64,000 bases of DNA from Plumapathes pennacea (GCA_964036295.1 OZ038472.1:1317501-1381500); one strand, 5' to 3'. Shown: positions 33,786 through 59,823, counted from the stretch's first letter. Notes: generated by a model not told the origin, from the letters alone. Translations and numbers: made by a program.

Positions 33786-35210
33786 TCATTTGTAAAACCA
33801 CTCATAGACATGATCACAACACAGTAATGTCTCTTTATACAGAGCTTTGGTATAAACCTTGAGGAGTTTGAAGGCAGTATAAAAGTCCTGAGTACTGAAC
33901 ACTGTGTCTGCTAAAGCAAAACCAAGTGTAGATGGAATGAAGCCTCGGCCATATTCAACCATCCAGGTTCCAGCAGTCCATTGTACCGCTGTCACTTCTC
34001 CTGAGAAATGAACTAATGTGTGACCAGGACCATAAACCTGGCTCTTTAGACTTCCTTCTTTCCATTGACGAAAGGAACCAGTTAGAATCGTGTCAGAGAT
34101 GTTTGCCCAGTAACGGCCTGGGAAAAAAAAGGAATCAAACAAGTATTACCGTTATAGATTGACAAGAATATGACTATTTTGACCTGAGGATGATATATTA
34201 TTTAAAGTGGATGGTGGGGGGGATTTTGTGGGGAAAACATTTGCAAAAAATCCACATCCACCTTGACTAAAATCCACACTTGCCTGGAGATAAAAACAGC
34301 ACTTCACAAGTTTTCTAAAGTTGTATCTGGCAAGATATCCCCCCCCCCCCCCCATATACTCAAAAACCCAGACAGATATCTTGCCACACAATTTACACGA
34401 TTATGTCTGGGCCAGCTGGCATTCATTGTTGTTCGTATACAACACTCACAAAACAGTTTCCACATTGCTGCTTATTGCTCAATTTTCTTTATATAATGTT
34501 ACTGGTAATGAAAAAAAAGTTCTGAATTGATCGATAAAAATAATTAAATAATAAAAAAAATAATGTTAAAAAAAAAACTTGCATTTGAAAATACCATTCG
34601 ATCTACATACATTGTAAAAAAATCCCAATTAAAAGGGGGGGCATGCTACCCCCTCCCACAAGCTACTGTAACTGGAGCAACAGTTTAGCTGCAAATAAAA
34701 TGATGAATCTCACCCTCCCCCCCCCCCCCGGGAATCTCACATACCAGAATGCCCCTGAGTGTCAACAGCCGTGCCAAAAAACAGTACATATTCCGTAGGT
34801 GAGGCATGTAGCAGATAAATTGCCCCCATCCAACCTCCAGCATTCATGAAAATCCACTCTCTGTCAGACTTGGGTAAAATGTGTCCAGGGTACCTTTCCT
34901 CTAGCTCCTTTGTAATTCTTGAAAATGAATCTTCAATATCTCCTGTATCAATTAGAATTTACTGGTAAATAAATAATATGTAAAGAGATGTAATATTCAA
35001 TAATTAAATATCCAGCTGACCTAGCTTTCAAGCTGATCTGATCTCGAATCATTAGCAGTATATCCCACCATATTGTTCTTTCAACACGTGCTTCAATGCT
35101 GTCTTCACAATTTCTCTCTGATCGAACACAAACGTTTTGTGCTCTATCCAGTACTTTATGCCGAAGATAGACAGTGCCAAGAGAGGCAATAACGTCCAAA
35201 ACCAACCCAT
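33786..35210 (-). CDS. SIGMAR1: Sigma non-opioid intracellular receptor 1, three exons
   Basis: ER membrane protein of the ERG2/sigma-1 family: a ligand-regulated chaperone at ER-mitochondria contacts and homologue of fungal sterol C8 isomerase. Exons in coding order: 35069-35210, 34745-34942, 33786-34117; the phases join exactly and give 223 residues, the human length. The start ATG gives [20 protein letters not shown], a single N-terminal membrane helix. The cupin-like body has [41 protein letters not shown] and [20 protein letters not shown]. With a constant offset of four from human, the residues E98, D122 and E168 correspond to the family's ligand-site and functional acidic residues (human E102, D126, E172). 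The C-terminus has the amphipathic helices after [10 protein letters not shown]. The longer frames overlapping exon 1 are shadows. Confidence 0.95.
34330..34355. repeat. Poly-C tract in SIGMAR1 intron
   Basis: About 16 consecutive C. A second poly-C run lies at 34717-34729 close to exon 2. Confidence 0.9.
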
Positions 35211-35239
35211 TTAGCATTCGATCTACCAAGGGGGAGTAG

Positions 35240-35400
35240 CACACAGACGCCTGTTCGTTTTTCAGGCAAAATTCTTTCAAGAGGAGGACTGGGGTAAGGC
35301 AAAAGTTGCGGAGGGGGGGAGGGAAGGCAGGAGGGAAAATGGGAAGGGGGAGGGGGGAGGAAGGCAGGGGCCTCATACTCCTGACGAGGCTGAGCACTGG
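35240..35400. mobile_element. G-rich element just upstream of SIGMAR1, relative of 45436-45603
   Basis: The left part has TCAGGCAAAATTCTTTC then GGAGGACTGGGG and AGGCAAAAGTTGCGGAGG, the same order of words as the element at 45436-45603. A long G-rich block with many GGG runs (35308-35375) follows, which is C-rich on the SIGMAR1 strand. It lies 30-190 bases before the SIGMAR1 ATG, in its 5' leader or promoter. Confidence 0.65.
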
Positions 35401-36499
35401 CAATGGTATCATGGGTAATTAGTGCATCATGGGAAATAATATTAGGGCGGGAACTTTGAGGGAAGCGTTGGGAGTTCGCTGTCGCTACACAAGATTTCAA
35501 GTTCCCCAATGTTGGAATGATTTCCAGCAGAAAAGAAACTTCCAGAGTCCCAAACGCCTCCGCTCTCCGGACTTCCCTCGGCTGGGGCATCCACCTCGCT
35601 CGCAACTGAAGAACGGTGCCGCCTTTAAAGCGCCCCAAAGCGTCCGGCTCCACGCCTAAACGAAGCTTCCTTTTACAGGTAATTTAATTTTGGGTTCTGT
35701 CATTGTTGTTTGTCGCTTCTCCCCGTTACCTCAATCTTTAAATCATCACGCCTTCTCAGGCCATGTGCGAGCTCAAGTTTCCTTCCCGCGTGTCATTTAT
35801 GCAAAACGCTTTTGTCACCCTTGTGTTAATTTGTTTCGCCTTCACTCTTTTGCTGTATGTTCACTTTTGTTGCTTTCACGAAGCAAACTATTACGAAGTA
35901 AACGAAGCAATTCTTGTACCAACACAGTGATCGAGAATTTTTTGCCACTTCCTTAAAGATCTTGATGCTAGGCATCTTTTACTGTAACACCAAAAGATAT
36001 TTCACAAAAGTCTCCTAGAAACAGAAAGATGGGTATTCCTATCAAACTTTTATTTTGCAATGATATTAACGCATGTATCACTGTACATTTTGAGCTAGGA
36101 AGGCAACAAAAAGACTCACATTTCCCTTACGCTTTTTGAATATTTTTGGTTACTCATGCATGATTGTTATACATAGTCAAACTAGGACATTGAAATATGT
36201 CACAGAAATTGTGCTTTCTGGTGTAGACTTTTTGCATGCGTTGCTTGAATTTACAGCGGAAAACTTCTTAATCCATCTTGAGTTGAGGTTACCTTTTAGC
36301 ACTTTCACTTTTCACTATCAGTATTGTTGTGCTTTATCATAGACAACAAAAAAATATTTGTATAGTTCTCCCCTATTATATTCTATTTTCGTAAGTACCC
36401 ATGCTCAATTTTCATCCATTACAATATTATTATTTCACATTGTTTTCTTACCCTATGTTTCCTGTTTTCTCAACTATAGTCAGATGTTCTCCTCCAGCT

Positions 36500-36590
36500 G
36501 CTGCAGACTGTTCCAGGCTGACTTTCTCCAGACTGTTGTGGACAGACTCTTCTGGGCTGAATTCTTGCAGACTGTTGTGGACATTCCTCC
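36500..36590. repeat. Two-unit direct repeat
   Basis: A block of about 45 bases ending GCAGACTGTTGTGGAC or CCAGACTGTTGTGGAC occurs twice in tandem, with matching GGCTGA(C/A)TT(T/C) words inside. It is non-coding by context. Confidence 0.65.
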
Positions 36591-36744
36591 AGCATACTAT
36601 TCCAGGCTCTCTTCCAATATTATCATCCATTGTTCTCTTCCTGACTATATGTTCTTCTTCTTCTATGTCCCCTCAAGTCCCTCGTCCCCTGTATGATCAT
36701 TGTGTGCCTTCCATCAACCTGATGATGACCATCATTCAACTCTG

Positions 36745-37325
36745 CTGAAGGAGGAAGGGTGCAGATGAATGTTAGTGAAGGGATAGGCAGGAAGAGGTTT
36801 GAAATGGGACCCTAAGGAGACCGTGGGCGCATTGTTTTCCCTCTGGTGAGTTGTAGGAGTTAGGTGGGAGAGTTAGGACTAGAATGGGGAGAATTGGCCA
36901 AAGCAGTGGTACGCATTTCAATCCTCAAAATGAGAAGAATGGGCAGGTGACTCGAGACTGGTCGGCTTACAGGCAACATAGACCTCAACAACATTGATGG
37001 CACCTCTGTATGGGCGGGTCTCTGCCGCCAAGTCGCATTTGCTTGTACTCCGGACGGAGGGTGCCATCCTCTACAAAGGACTACTTGCAGCTCCAGATCT
37101 CGTCGCCGAGGGGTGGTCCACCCATTTAACTCATCGAGAGGGTTGTTATGCGTACCACTGCTTTGGCCAATTCTCCCCATTCTAGCCCTAACTCTCTCAT
37201 CTTACTCCTACAACTCATCAGAGGGGAGGCAATGCACCCACGGCCCCCTCAGGGCCCTGTTTTGACTCTCTTTCTGTCTATCTCCTCGCTGATATTCATC
37301 TGCATTCTTCATCCTTCAGTGGGGT
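36745..37325. mobile_element. Long foldback element, arms of about 170 bases
   Basis: The left arm (about 36745-36915) contains GCAGATGAAT, TTGTAGGAGTTAGGTGGGAG and GAATTGGCCAAAGCAGTGG. The right arm (about 37142-37325) contains these words inverted and in reverse order: CCACTGCTTTGGCCAATTC, CTACAACTCATCAGAGGG and ATTCATCTGCAT. The centre (36916-37141) is unique and has short frames only. The identity of the family is unknown. Confidence 0.85.
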
Positions 37326-37599
37326 TGGCTGTTGGTTGGAGGGTAGGTGGATAGGGACTGGATTGTACAGGTGATTTGGGAGGGATGGGATTTGAGGGGA
37401 GGGGTGGGAGAGGGGGCCTGGGATGACCGTGAACGTGGTTGTGCAACCGTCACCTCCCTTGGTGTACTTCCACCATCCCAGGCCCCCTCCCCCGACAGGA
37501 TGCCCCATTCCTAACCCATAACCATAACCCTAAGTAACCGTAACGCTGACCCTAACACTACTTGACCCTAACCATGGCGCCATAACCTAACCCAACACA

Positions 37600-37985
37600 C
37601 CCAATGATTAAAATTTATTTATTTTGTTTTATTTTATTTTATTTTATTTATTTATTTTATTCTTTAATGTATGAATAAAGGAATAAAGAATAACAAGTAA
37701 AGAAATGAACAAAAGAATAAACGATAAAATGAACAAAACAAAAAATGAATAATTAAATATTGTATAAGTGAATGAATTGATTTATTCAAATCCAAATTTC
37801 AAATTACCATACACCCATAATTCCATTGGGCCAGTCAGAATTGATTTATTCATTCATGTATGCATTTATTTAATTATTCATCATATAATGAATAAATGAA
37901 TTTATTAAATAAACTAATGAATAAGTTGAATAAATTAAATCAATAAATAATGAATAAATTAGATTAAATTAATAAAATGATTACA
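37600..37985. repeat. AT-rich low-complexity tract
   Basis: Degenerate TTTATTTTA, AATGAATAAA and ATTTATTCATT words repeat in both orientations. No gene is seen. Confidence 0.85.
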
Positions 37986-38422
37986 TAAGGGACAAGGTCC
38001 CAAAAGAAAAAAATTCCATTGAAACAGAGATGGTGTTGAAAGCTGCATTGGCCTTGCCCTTCAGATGATGGTTGAAGTAAAGAAAGGAAATGATGGAAGG
38101 AAGGCACAGTAAGTCCAAATTTCAAAATACCGTATACCAATAATTCGCATCTTTAGCATGCTTCAGGACCAGGCAGGAATTGGGCATGGCCCAAGGGTGA
38201 GGGGGTTGAGTTGCGAACTAAGTCACTTTCAGAGTTGGCAGGTCTGTTTGCCGAGGACTGTAATGGATCTCTGATAGATTGTTAATGCATGCTGAGAAGG
38301 GTGGTACCCATAGGGCTCTTAAATTTCTGTTGAGGTCTTTGCAAGTACCCGACATAGTTTGTTGATTACCAATGTACCCATAAAACTAGACCCCACTTGA
38401 CTAGTCCATTATTTTATTCCAC

Positions 38423-39390
38423 AGACTTCAGAATTTTTCAAACAGTTGTTTCTTTGGCACAAGACTGCAGTGACTTTCTACTTTCCTGGAGTTTTGCATC
38501 AGGTGGGTGATGTTATGTTATAGACAAAATAAAAATCACTACAAGATCACATTGCTAGTAGGAATAATTAAATTACTCATGCAGGAAAGACCTGCCAAGT
38601 TGTTCACTTTGTGTCATCAGTCAATACCCTAGTTACTATTTTTTGAAAGTTGAAATTTAGTCCTTAAGGTTTCTATTTCTGATAATTAATAATGTATTCA
38701 TTTTTTGCCAAGGCTAGACAGGCAGATCCCATAATTTGCACTGGGCTTGTGTGCTGGACAAAAGCTGGCTCTTCCATACTTCCTGATGAAGAACAATATT
38801 ACAAAAGGCATCTATTTTTAGTTGGACATTGTTATGGGGTCAGTCTTGGATATTGGCTGTTGGCAAGTGCATTAACCAAACAGGTAAAACATGGGAAAAA
38901 AATCATTATATTCAAAAAACCATAAATCCTTCAATCCTACATATTCATGATAGCATGGGGGAGGGGAAGAGATGCATTTAAATAATCACTATTATTTTGC
39001 AAATCGTGGCCAGTTGGTCATTTATTTTAATTTGCAATGTATGACATTTGTGCATAAACAATGTAGTGTTAGTATTATGTACAAAGCTATTTTCTGTATA
39101 CTGTAGTTCTAATAGCGACACCTAGTGAGAAAATTTAGGTTCAATTTTGTGTTTGTTAAAAATGCATGTTTCATATGTTTCATGGTTGTACCTTGATACA
39201 ATGACCCCGTTTTATTTAAGGAGCTTCATGCAAGAATGGACAGTGGTGTCTGTATCAGTCAATCAGCCAGCCAGCCAGAAGATAAGAACTACTTCATCAA
39301 CTCAAGTGTCCAGTTAAACTATCTACACTGTTTAGGCCATCCTCTAGGCATGTTGGAACTGTTAGTGATATATATTCATATAGTATAAGC
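38423..39390 (+). CDS. Unrecognised gene, three phase-0 exons (partial)
   Basis: Three consecutive candidate exons have good acceptors and donors and all join in phase 0: 38423-38500, 38712-38882 and 39221-39390 (stop). They encode TSEFFKQLFLWHKT...FYFPGVLHQ, then ARQADPIICTGLVCWTKAG...LFLVGHCYGVSLGYWLLAS, then ELHARMDSGVCISQ...LHCLGHPLGMLELL. I do not recognise the family. The LFLVGHCYG segment has the shape of an alpha/beta-hydrolase nucleophile elbow (G-H-x-x-G) with Cys at the nucleophile place, but this is only a resemblance. The 5' end is missing: no start codon is visible, and the last codons may be intron read-through, because 39360 onward looks non-coding. Exons could continue elsewhere. 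Confidence 0.45.
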
Positions 39391-39438
39391 AAACTTAAAA
39401 TGTATAAAGCAGGATTATTTTATTAGTGCAAATTATTA

Positions 39439-40368
39439 TAGAGCTGTATTTTTATGACTGTTGAAAACCAAAGCAAAGTACCCCACCACACACAGAGGCT
39501 GAAACATGTTTTTCAACCAATTAGAATTTGCCAAGGTAATCAGCATGTGAAAACAGTAATTATTATTGCTTTCTTGTGTGAGAATATTGTAATCAGGTTT
39601 TGTTTTTTAGGGCCCAGTTTTTCAAAGCACGGTTAGGCTAATCCTGGATTAGGTCTAAACTTTCTTGTAATTTTTTAGCCTGAATACGTAAAAGTTTCAT
39701 ACACAACGACTTTCTTGATAACGTTTTAAGCTTGAACAAGCTTTCTAATCCATCTTCGAACAAAACCAAGCAGTTTATTGGCAGAGAGGCCAAGAGAAAG
39801 AATTTCGTTAATCCTGGATTAGCTTAATCGACTTTCGAAAAACCGGGCCCAGAGCGCTTTTCAGATGACTGTCGAAAACCAAAACTAAAGCGATCGCAGC
39901 TAATCAGTGAGGTGAGCAAAAGCACATCAGACCAATATTAGAAGTCTGAGCAAAACCAAAACCAACTGTGCAATTAGTTTTACAAGTCAATGAGCAGTGC
40001 GAGAACATGTCATCATGACTTGCTTTCTTGTGTGAGAATATTGCAACCATGTTTTGCTTTTACTCTTGATTGGCCAAGAATGTTGCCGAAGTTAGAACCA
40101 CTCGAAAAGCATAGCAAACACAAAACCAAAGCAATTTACATGATTACTTTCGACAGTCATCCAAAAAACAGTTCTAATTTCCTCTTGGTTGGCCAAGATT
40201 TCTGCTGTTCAGTGAACTAATAATTAGTTTATAATAACTAATAATTGTTTTGTTAACAATTATTGTTTTTGACCAAATTATTGTAAGCATAGCAAATGCA
40301 AAGCCAATGTAAGCAGTCACATGATTACTTTCTTCTGTGATCCAAAAACGGCTCTGTGCTGATGATCA
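39439..40368. mobile_element. Nested inverted-repeat elements
   Basis: The word GATGACTGTCGAAAACCAAA (or close variants) occurs near 39452 and 39863 and inverted as TTTCGACAGTCATCCAAAAA near 40147 and again, diverged, near 40330. CTTTCTTGTGTGAGAATATTG occurs at about 39571 and 40022. This suggests two or more copies of one terminal-inverted-repeat element lying inside each other. Confidence 0.55.
39609..39851. mobile_element. MITE with GGGCCCAGTTTTTC ends
   Basis: The left end AGGGCCCAGTTTTTCAAAG and the right end CTTTCGAAAAACCGGGCCCAG are inverted repeats with a few differences. TAATCCTGGATTAG appears near both ends. It has no coding capacity. It is inserted inside the repeat cluster 39439-40368. 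Confidence 0.85.
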
Positions 40369-40987
40369 TCTAGATGAATATTTCTTGTTGCTTCATTCTA
40401 CGCTTTTAAAAAAAAAATTGTACATTTAGAGATTGAGATTTAATTTAATTTATCATTGACTGAAATTTTGTGAAAATGACAACAACATTGTTATACTGTA
40501 TCTAAATTCCTGCAAATGGTGGCAATTACTTATATGTATATAAAAAGTCTTGTGTACCAGGATATAGAATATACAAAAATTAACTTAATATTATTGTCAG
40601 ATCTTTCAGTTCTCTCCGTGCCTAAATGAACTCAAAAGTCAAACCTAGCCCAGGTTGAAATGATTGATTGTGAAAGATGATAAACTGCTTACTGCAGAAA
40701 GATCGTTGTCTAAATCGAGATGCCACTTGATTTTTATTGAAGATACACTTACTCTTCACTTAAAATGATCCTCGACCACAGGCGGCCCAAGCTGATTGAC
40801 TGTGTGACGTCACGGTCGGGTTTTATAAGCAAATGTATGGGAGATTTTAGTCGATCGATAACTCGAAAAATATTGCGAGAATAAAGCTTAGACTTGCTAA
40901 CCTTGTTGTTGTGGTGGTTTTTTATGCTGCTGTAATGATTTCAGCGTGTTTCGCTGAATTTTTCCTCTCTAACAGAAAGAAATTCTG

Positions 40988-41033
40988 TCCTTCCCGCTGG
41001 TACGACACGATTACACCGTACCAGCGGTAAGGA
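40988..41033. repeat. Hairpin upstream of URB2
   Basis: GTCCTTCCCGCTGGTAC and GTACCAGCGGTAAGGAC form an inverted repeat (16 of 17 positions) around a 12-base loop. Confidence 0.85.
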
Positions 41034-41263
41034 CACGTCACATTTTCTACAGTTTAGTTCGCCACGAGGTTCAATATGTATTATAATCGTCTGAACTTTG
41101 ATGAAAAGAAGCGATGTTATTTCACTTAACTCGATAAGGCTTGTTAATTTCATCGTTCGATGAAATACACAGAAGACAGCCATCTTGGGTTTACCGACAT
41201 CGTCCGATTCTCGGTCGTGAGGCGATCGGGTCTAAACTCGTTTTCAGTCTTGCGCGGCTGTCT

Positions 41264-41322
41264 CGTACCCAGACTCTCAAATGTCTTACGCATGTGCGTG
41301 AGACGTCGGAGGGTCTGGGTAC
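41264..41322. repeat. Hairpin in the URB2 leader or promoter
   Basis: GTACCCAGACTCTC at the left pairs with GAGGGTCTGGGTAC at the right, and an inner TCTTACGCATG/CATGTGCGTGAGA pairing extends the stem. It is about 85 bases before the URB2 start. Confidence 0.75.
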
Positions 41323-41405
41323 AAGTTTGCGCCAGACCCCCACGGTATGCAAGATGGCGGACAGAGCGTGGTTTTCACGCTGGAAGTGAATTCTTGAAGT
41401 TCGAC

Positions 41406-56965
<15,560 letters not shown>

Positions 56966-57609
56966 AAGGTAGACAAAATGACACTAAGAACTTAAAGTAA
57001 ACAGCACAACAACGGAACAGCGACAAGTGGTTAACTCTTTCACTCCCAACTCAAAACGCAGATTCTCTCAACGTTTTAAGAAGAAATGTATGGGTGACGT
57101 GGTGAGAACTGATAGTTTAATCAGCTTTCATCAGAACAAACTCTTAAAAGCTAAGTTCTCCATAATGTGTGATGTATCCCTGGTAAGAAACTAAAGGATA
57201 AAATTGAGATTGGTCACCCTCGGGAGCGAAAGGTAAAAGTGCAACAAAGAAACAACGAAGAGTTTTGTCAGAAATTAGAGACAAAAAAATACAATGCTTT
57301 GAAGGCTAAGTGCGACGAAGAGATGACAAAGACCCAATGCTTAACAAGAGAGAAAGAGAGTTTCCTCATTAAACTGACACTAACAAAAACTCCATGGGAA
57401 AAAGGAAAGTGCCCTCACGCCAAATTTACGCCACAGTAAACGGCGTTACTCAATAAACATTAAGGTTGCAAAGGGTCACTGATCAACACGTCTTGACGCT
57501 AATTCCTTTTTGTTCTGAGTACTGTGATCGATTTCCAAGAGATTATGTGATGCACAACTTCCGCTTTTCGTTTTACCGGTTACACCCTCTAATCTTCTTT
57601 ACACAAAAT
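56966..57609. other. URB2-TRIM intergenic region with a MITE copy
   Basis: It includes the URB2 3' end, a full CCCTTTCACTCCC-family MITE (57030-57236), and DNA before the TRIM gene. A 66-residue frame at 57239-57439 is lysine-rich but has no recognisable domain and starts inside the end of the repeat, so I do not call it a gene. Confidence 0.55.
57030..57236. mobile_element. CCCTTTCACTCCC-family MITE between URB2 and TRIM
   Basis: It starts TTAACTCTTTCACTCCCAA and ends CCTCGGGAGCGAAAGGT. The interior matches the 21563 copy: GGTGAGAACTGATAGTTTAATC, AAAGCTAAGTTCTCC and AAATTGAGATTGGTCACC. Confidence 0.85.
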
Positions 57610-59823
57610 ATGGACATTCAAACTCTGTTGGACAACTTGACTGAAGAGGTGTCTTGTAAAATCTGTGCGGACATCTACACGGAACCCAAACAGCTGCCTT
57701 GCTTACACAGCTTCTGCTTGGCGTGTTTAAACAGATTAGCAGGAACCAGAGCCGTAAACGGCAACATCCAATGTCCGCTCTGTCAGAGAGAAGTAGCCGT
57801 GCCAGAATCAGGAACATTTGAGAGTTTACCGTCCAGTTTCTACATCAACAGTCTCCTGGATGTCCTGGCCATCAAGCAATGCGGCGCAACACAAGTCACC
57901 TGTGGAAACTGCGCCAAGAAAAGTGAAGATACCTCGTACTGCTTTCACTGCGGCCATTTCTGGTGTGGCGGATGCTTGAATGCGCACAACATCCTACGGG
58001 CGAACAAGGAACACCGCGTTATAGCGCTGAAAGATTTTCAAGAGAAGGACTATGAAGACGTGTTTAAGCGACCGGCGATTTGCAAGAAGGAGCTTCACGA
58101 TAATATCCTGCAGTACTATTGTAAAAGATGTGAAGTGGCTGCTTGCCAAGTGTGCTTGAACCTTCAACATGGTGGGCACGACATAGAACATCTGGAAATT
58201 GTCACAAGAGAAGAGAAGGCAAAGATACTGGTCCAAGTCGAAAAAGCCAAAACTAAAACGCAGAAGTATGCAGAAGACATTGAAGCTGTCGAGACAGATT
58301 TGCTGCATGTTCAAGAACACACAGAAGCCGTCAAGCGAGAGGTAAACAGCTTTGCAGAGGAAATGATCCGTGTTATTCGAGAACAGCAGCGACAACTGAT
58401 CACAGAGGCCGAGAATGCAAAGATGACCTCACAAGATCGACTGACAGATGACAAGCAGAAGATTCAAAACCAAATCCACCAACTTCGATCTGCAATTAAC
58501 CAAGCGGAGAATCTGTTACAAAGAGGCGCCAGCGCAGAAATTGTGCAGTCAAGAAAACGAGTTGTAGAAAATCTGCAACAAATTGTAGCGGAAGAGCCAC
58601 AAACACAAGCCAAAGAATCCAGCAAGGTGCTGTTTGCAGAGAATCCGTTGCTTGCAACGAATCTGACTACTCGTGGCATTGGTCGTCTTGGGACAACCCA
58701 CACAGACCGTGTCCAGTCAACGACTGAAGGTAAAGGACTCACCGAGGCTGTCACTGGACTTGAGGCGCAGTTCGTGGTGACCACAAGAAATTCTAAAGGA
58801 GACGTGTGTTACAGTCCCGTGGATTGTGTTGCCGTGGAAATCAAACGCTGGAGAGATGAAGAGCCTATGAAGAACGTTCAGGTCCAAGACAACAAGAACG
58901 GAACTTATCGAGTGTCCTATTTTGCTGCAGATCCCGGAGATCATGATGTGCGCGTGACCGTGAATAAAAAGGATGTACGTGGGAGTCCTTTTCCTCCAAT
59001 CCAAGTGAAGCCCAGAGAATTCAAACCTGTCTTGTCCTTCGGATCAGAAGGAACTGGGCCAGGACAGTTTGATAGTCCGTGGGGAGTTGCAGTCAACGAA
59101 CATGGAGAAATAGCAGTAACTGATCGAGATAATCACAGAGTGCAAGTTTTTAGTAATGAAGGAAATTTCCTGTTGTCATTTGGAGTGAAGGGAAGTAAAG
59201 AGAGACAGTTTCAAAATCCCCGCGGCGTGACGTATGACAGGGATGGGAACTTGTTAGTGGTAGACAGTGAGAATAACAGAATCCAGCAGTTCAGTGGAAC
59301 AGGACAGTTCATCGTGACAATCGGTGCACAGGGAGAACTTGATGGTAAGGTGAACTATCCTCGGGGAATATCCACATGTCCGGATGGAAACATCATTGTT
59401 GCTGATAGAGGCAACAAACGCGTTGTAGTGTTCTCACCAAAGGGGCGTGTCCTGCTGACACTGCACGATGACGAACTCGACCCTTGGCACTGCATTTACT
59501 ATGACAACCGTTTCATAGTGAGTGATTTGAGTGAACAGTGTATTAAGGTGTTTAGTGAACAAGGCGATTTTCTGTATCGGTTTGGGAAGAAAGGAGCAGG
59601 AAATGACGAGTTTGATGGTCCCGGGTGTCTTGCAATAGACAAATCAGGACGACTGGTTGTTTGTGATCGTGGGAACAGTCGCCTTCAGCTGTTCAAATTG
59701 GATGGGACCTTTTGTTGCAAGTTTGGTGGCAATTTTAAAAGACCAATGTCTGTTGCCGTTCTAAGAGATGGTAGGTTTGCTATCACTCAATTTGCGGGAA
59801 ATAATGTTCAGTTTATTCAGTAA
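57610..59823 (+). CDS. TRIM-NHL ubiquitin ligase (TRIM2/3-like), intronless
   Basis: RING-type E3 ligase of the TRIM-NHL class. From the ATG at 57610 (MDIQTLLDNLTEEVSCKIC) it has 737 residues; an upstream frame-open start at 57466 adds 48 residues unlike family N-termini, so I prefer 57610. The RING has C16, C19, C31, H33, C36, C39, C55 and C58. B-box 1 lies around 98-130 (TCGNCAKK...CFHCGHFWCGGC) and B-box 2 around 155-190 (CKKELHDNILQYYCKRCEVAACQVC). A coiled coil covers about 195-330, a filamin-type Ig domain about 395-500 (YSPVDCVAVEIKRWRDEEP, DPGDHDVRVTVNKKDVRGSP) and about six NHL repeats follow (FDSPWGVAVNEHGEIAVTDR, NPRGVTYDRDGNLLVVDSEN). Cnidarian genomes hold many such lineage-specific TRIMs, so I give no symbol. 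It lies between URB2 and the broken URB2 tail copy. Confidence 0.93.
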   Translation: MDIQTLLDNLTEEVSCKICADIYTEPKQLPCLHSFCLACLNRLAGTRAVNGNIQCPLCQREVAVPESGTFESLPSSFYINSLLDVLAIKQCGATQVTCGNCAKKSEDTSYCFHCGHFWCGGCLNAHNILRANKEHRVIALKDFQEKDYEDVFKRPAICKKELHDNILQYYCKRCEVAACQVCLNLQHGGHDIEHLEIVTREEKAKILVQVEKAKTKTQKYAEDIEAVETDLLHVQEHTEAVKREVNSFAEEMIRVIREQQRQLITEAENAKMTSQDRLTDDKQKIQNQIHQLRSAINQAENLLQRGASAEIVQSRKRVVENLQQIVAEEPQTQAKESSKVLFAENPLLATNLTTRGIGRLGTTHTDRVQSTTEGKGLTEAVTGLEAQFVVTTRNSKGDVCYSPVDCVAVEIKRWRDEEPMKNVQVQDNKNGTYRVSYFAADPGDHDVRVTVNKKDVRGSPFPPIQVKPREFKPVLSFGSEGTGPGQFDSPWGVAVNEHGEIAVTDRDNHRVQVFSNEGNFLLSFGVKGSKERQFQNPRGVTYDRDGNLLVVDSENNRIQQFSGTGQFIVTIGAQGELDGKVNYPRGISTCPDGNIIVADRGNKRVVVFSPKGRVLLTLHDDELDPWHCIYYDNRFIVSDLSEQCIKVFSEQGDFLYRFGKKGAGNDEFDGPGCLAIDKSGRLVVCDRGNSRLQLFKLDGTFCCKFGGNFKRPMSVAVLRDGRFAITQFAGNNVQFIQ

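Larger units (their letters stand above)
35401..38424. other. Region between SIGMAR1 and an unrecognised + strand gene
   Basis: A splice donor CAG|GTAATT at about 35679 could close a non-coding first exon of a + strand transcript; no frame through it is convincing. Then follow AT-rich DNA, a two-unit repeat (36500-36590), a long foldback (36745-37325), G/C-rich inverted DNA around 37395-37500, CCTAAC-like words (37508-37595) and a low-complexity (A/T)AATAAA-type stretch (37600-37980). I see no coding exon before 38423. Confidence 0.5.
39391..41405. other. Repeat-rich region upstream of URB2
   Basis: It contains a nest of inverted-repeat elements (39439-40368), then DNA without recognisable features, then GC-richer DNA with two hairpins (40988-41033 and 41264-41322) that probably belong to the URB2 promoter and leader. 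An AAGATGGCGG word at 41350-41359 resembles the core-promoter YY1 motif. No gene is seen. Confidence 0.5.

Noticed and set aside
35156-35653. 165-residue - strand frame overlapping SIGMAR1 exon 1, and the + frame at 35429-35659
   Set aside because: The SIGMAR1 frame gives a full-length family match; these frames have no domain and pass through the G-rich element.
37508-37595. CCTAAC and ACCCTAA words resembling an interstitial telomere
   Set aside because: Units are irregular and few; no run of more than two TTAGGG-type units.
57239-57439. Lysine-rich 66-residue frame before the TRIM gene
   Set aside because: It starts at the end of a MITE, has no domain and no splice link to TRIM.
57466-57609. 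Upstream extension of the TRIM frame by 48 residues
   Set aside because: The RING normally lies close to the N-terminus in this family and MDIQTLLDNL is a typical start.
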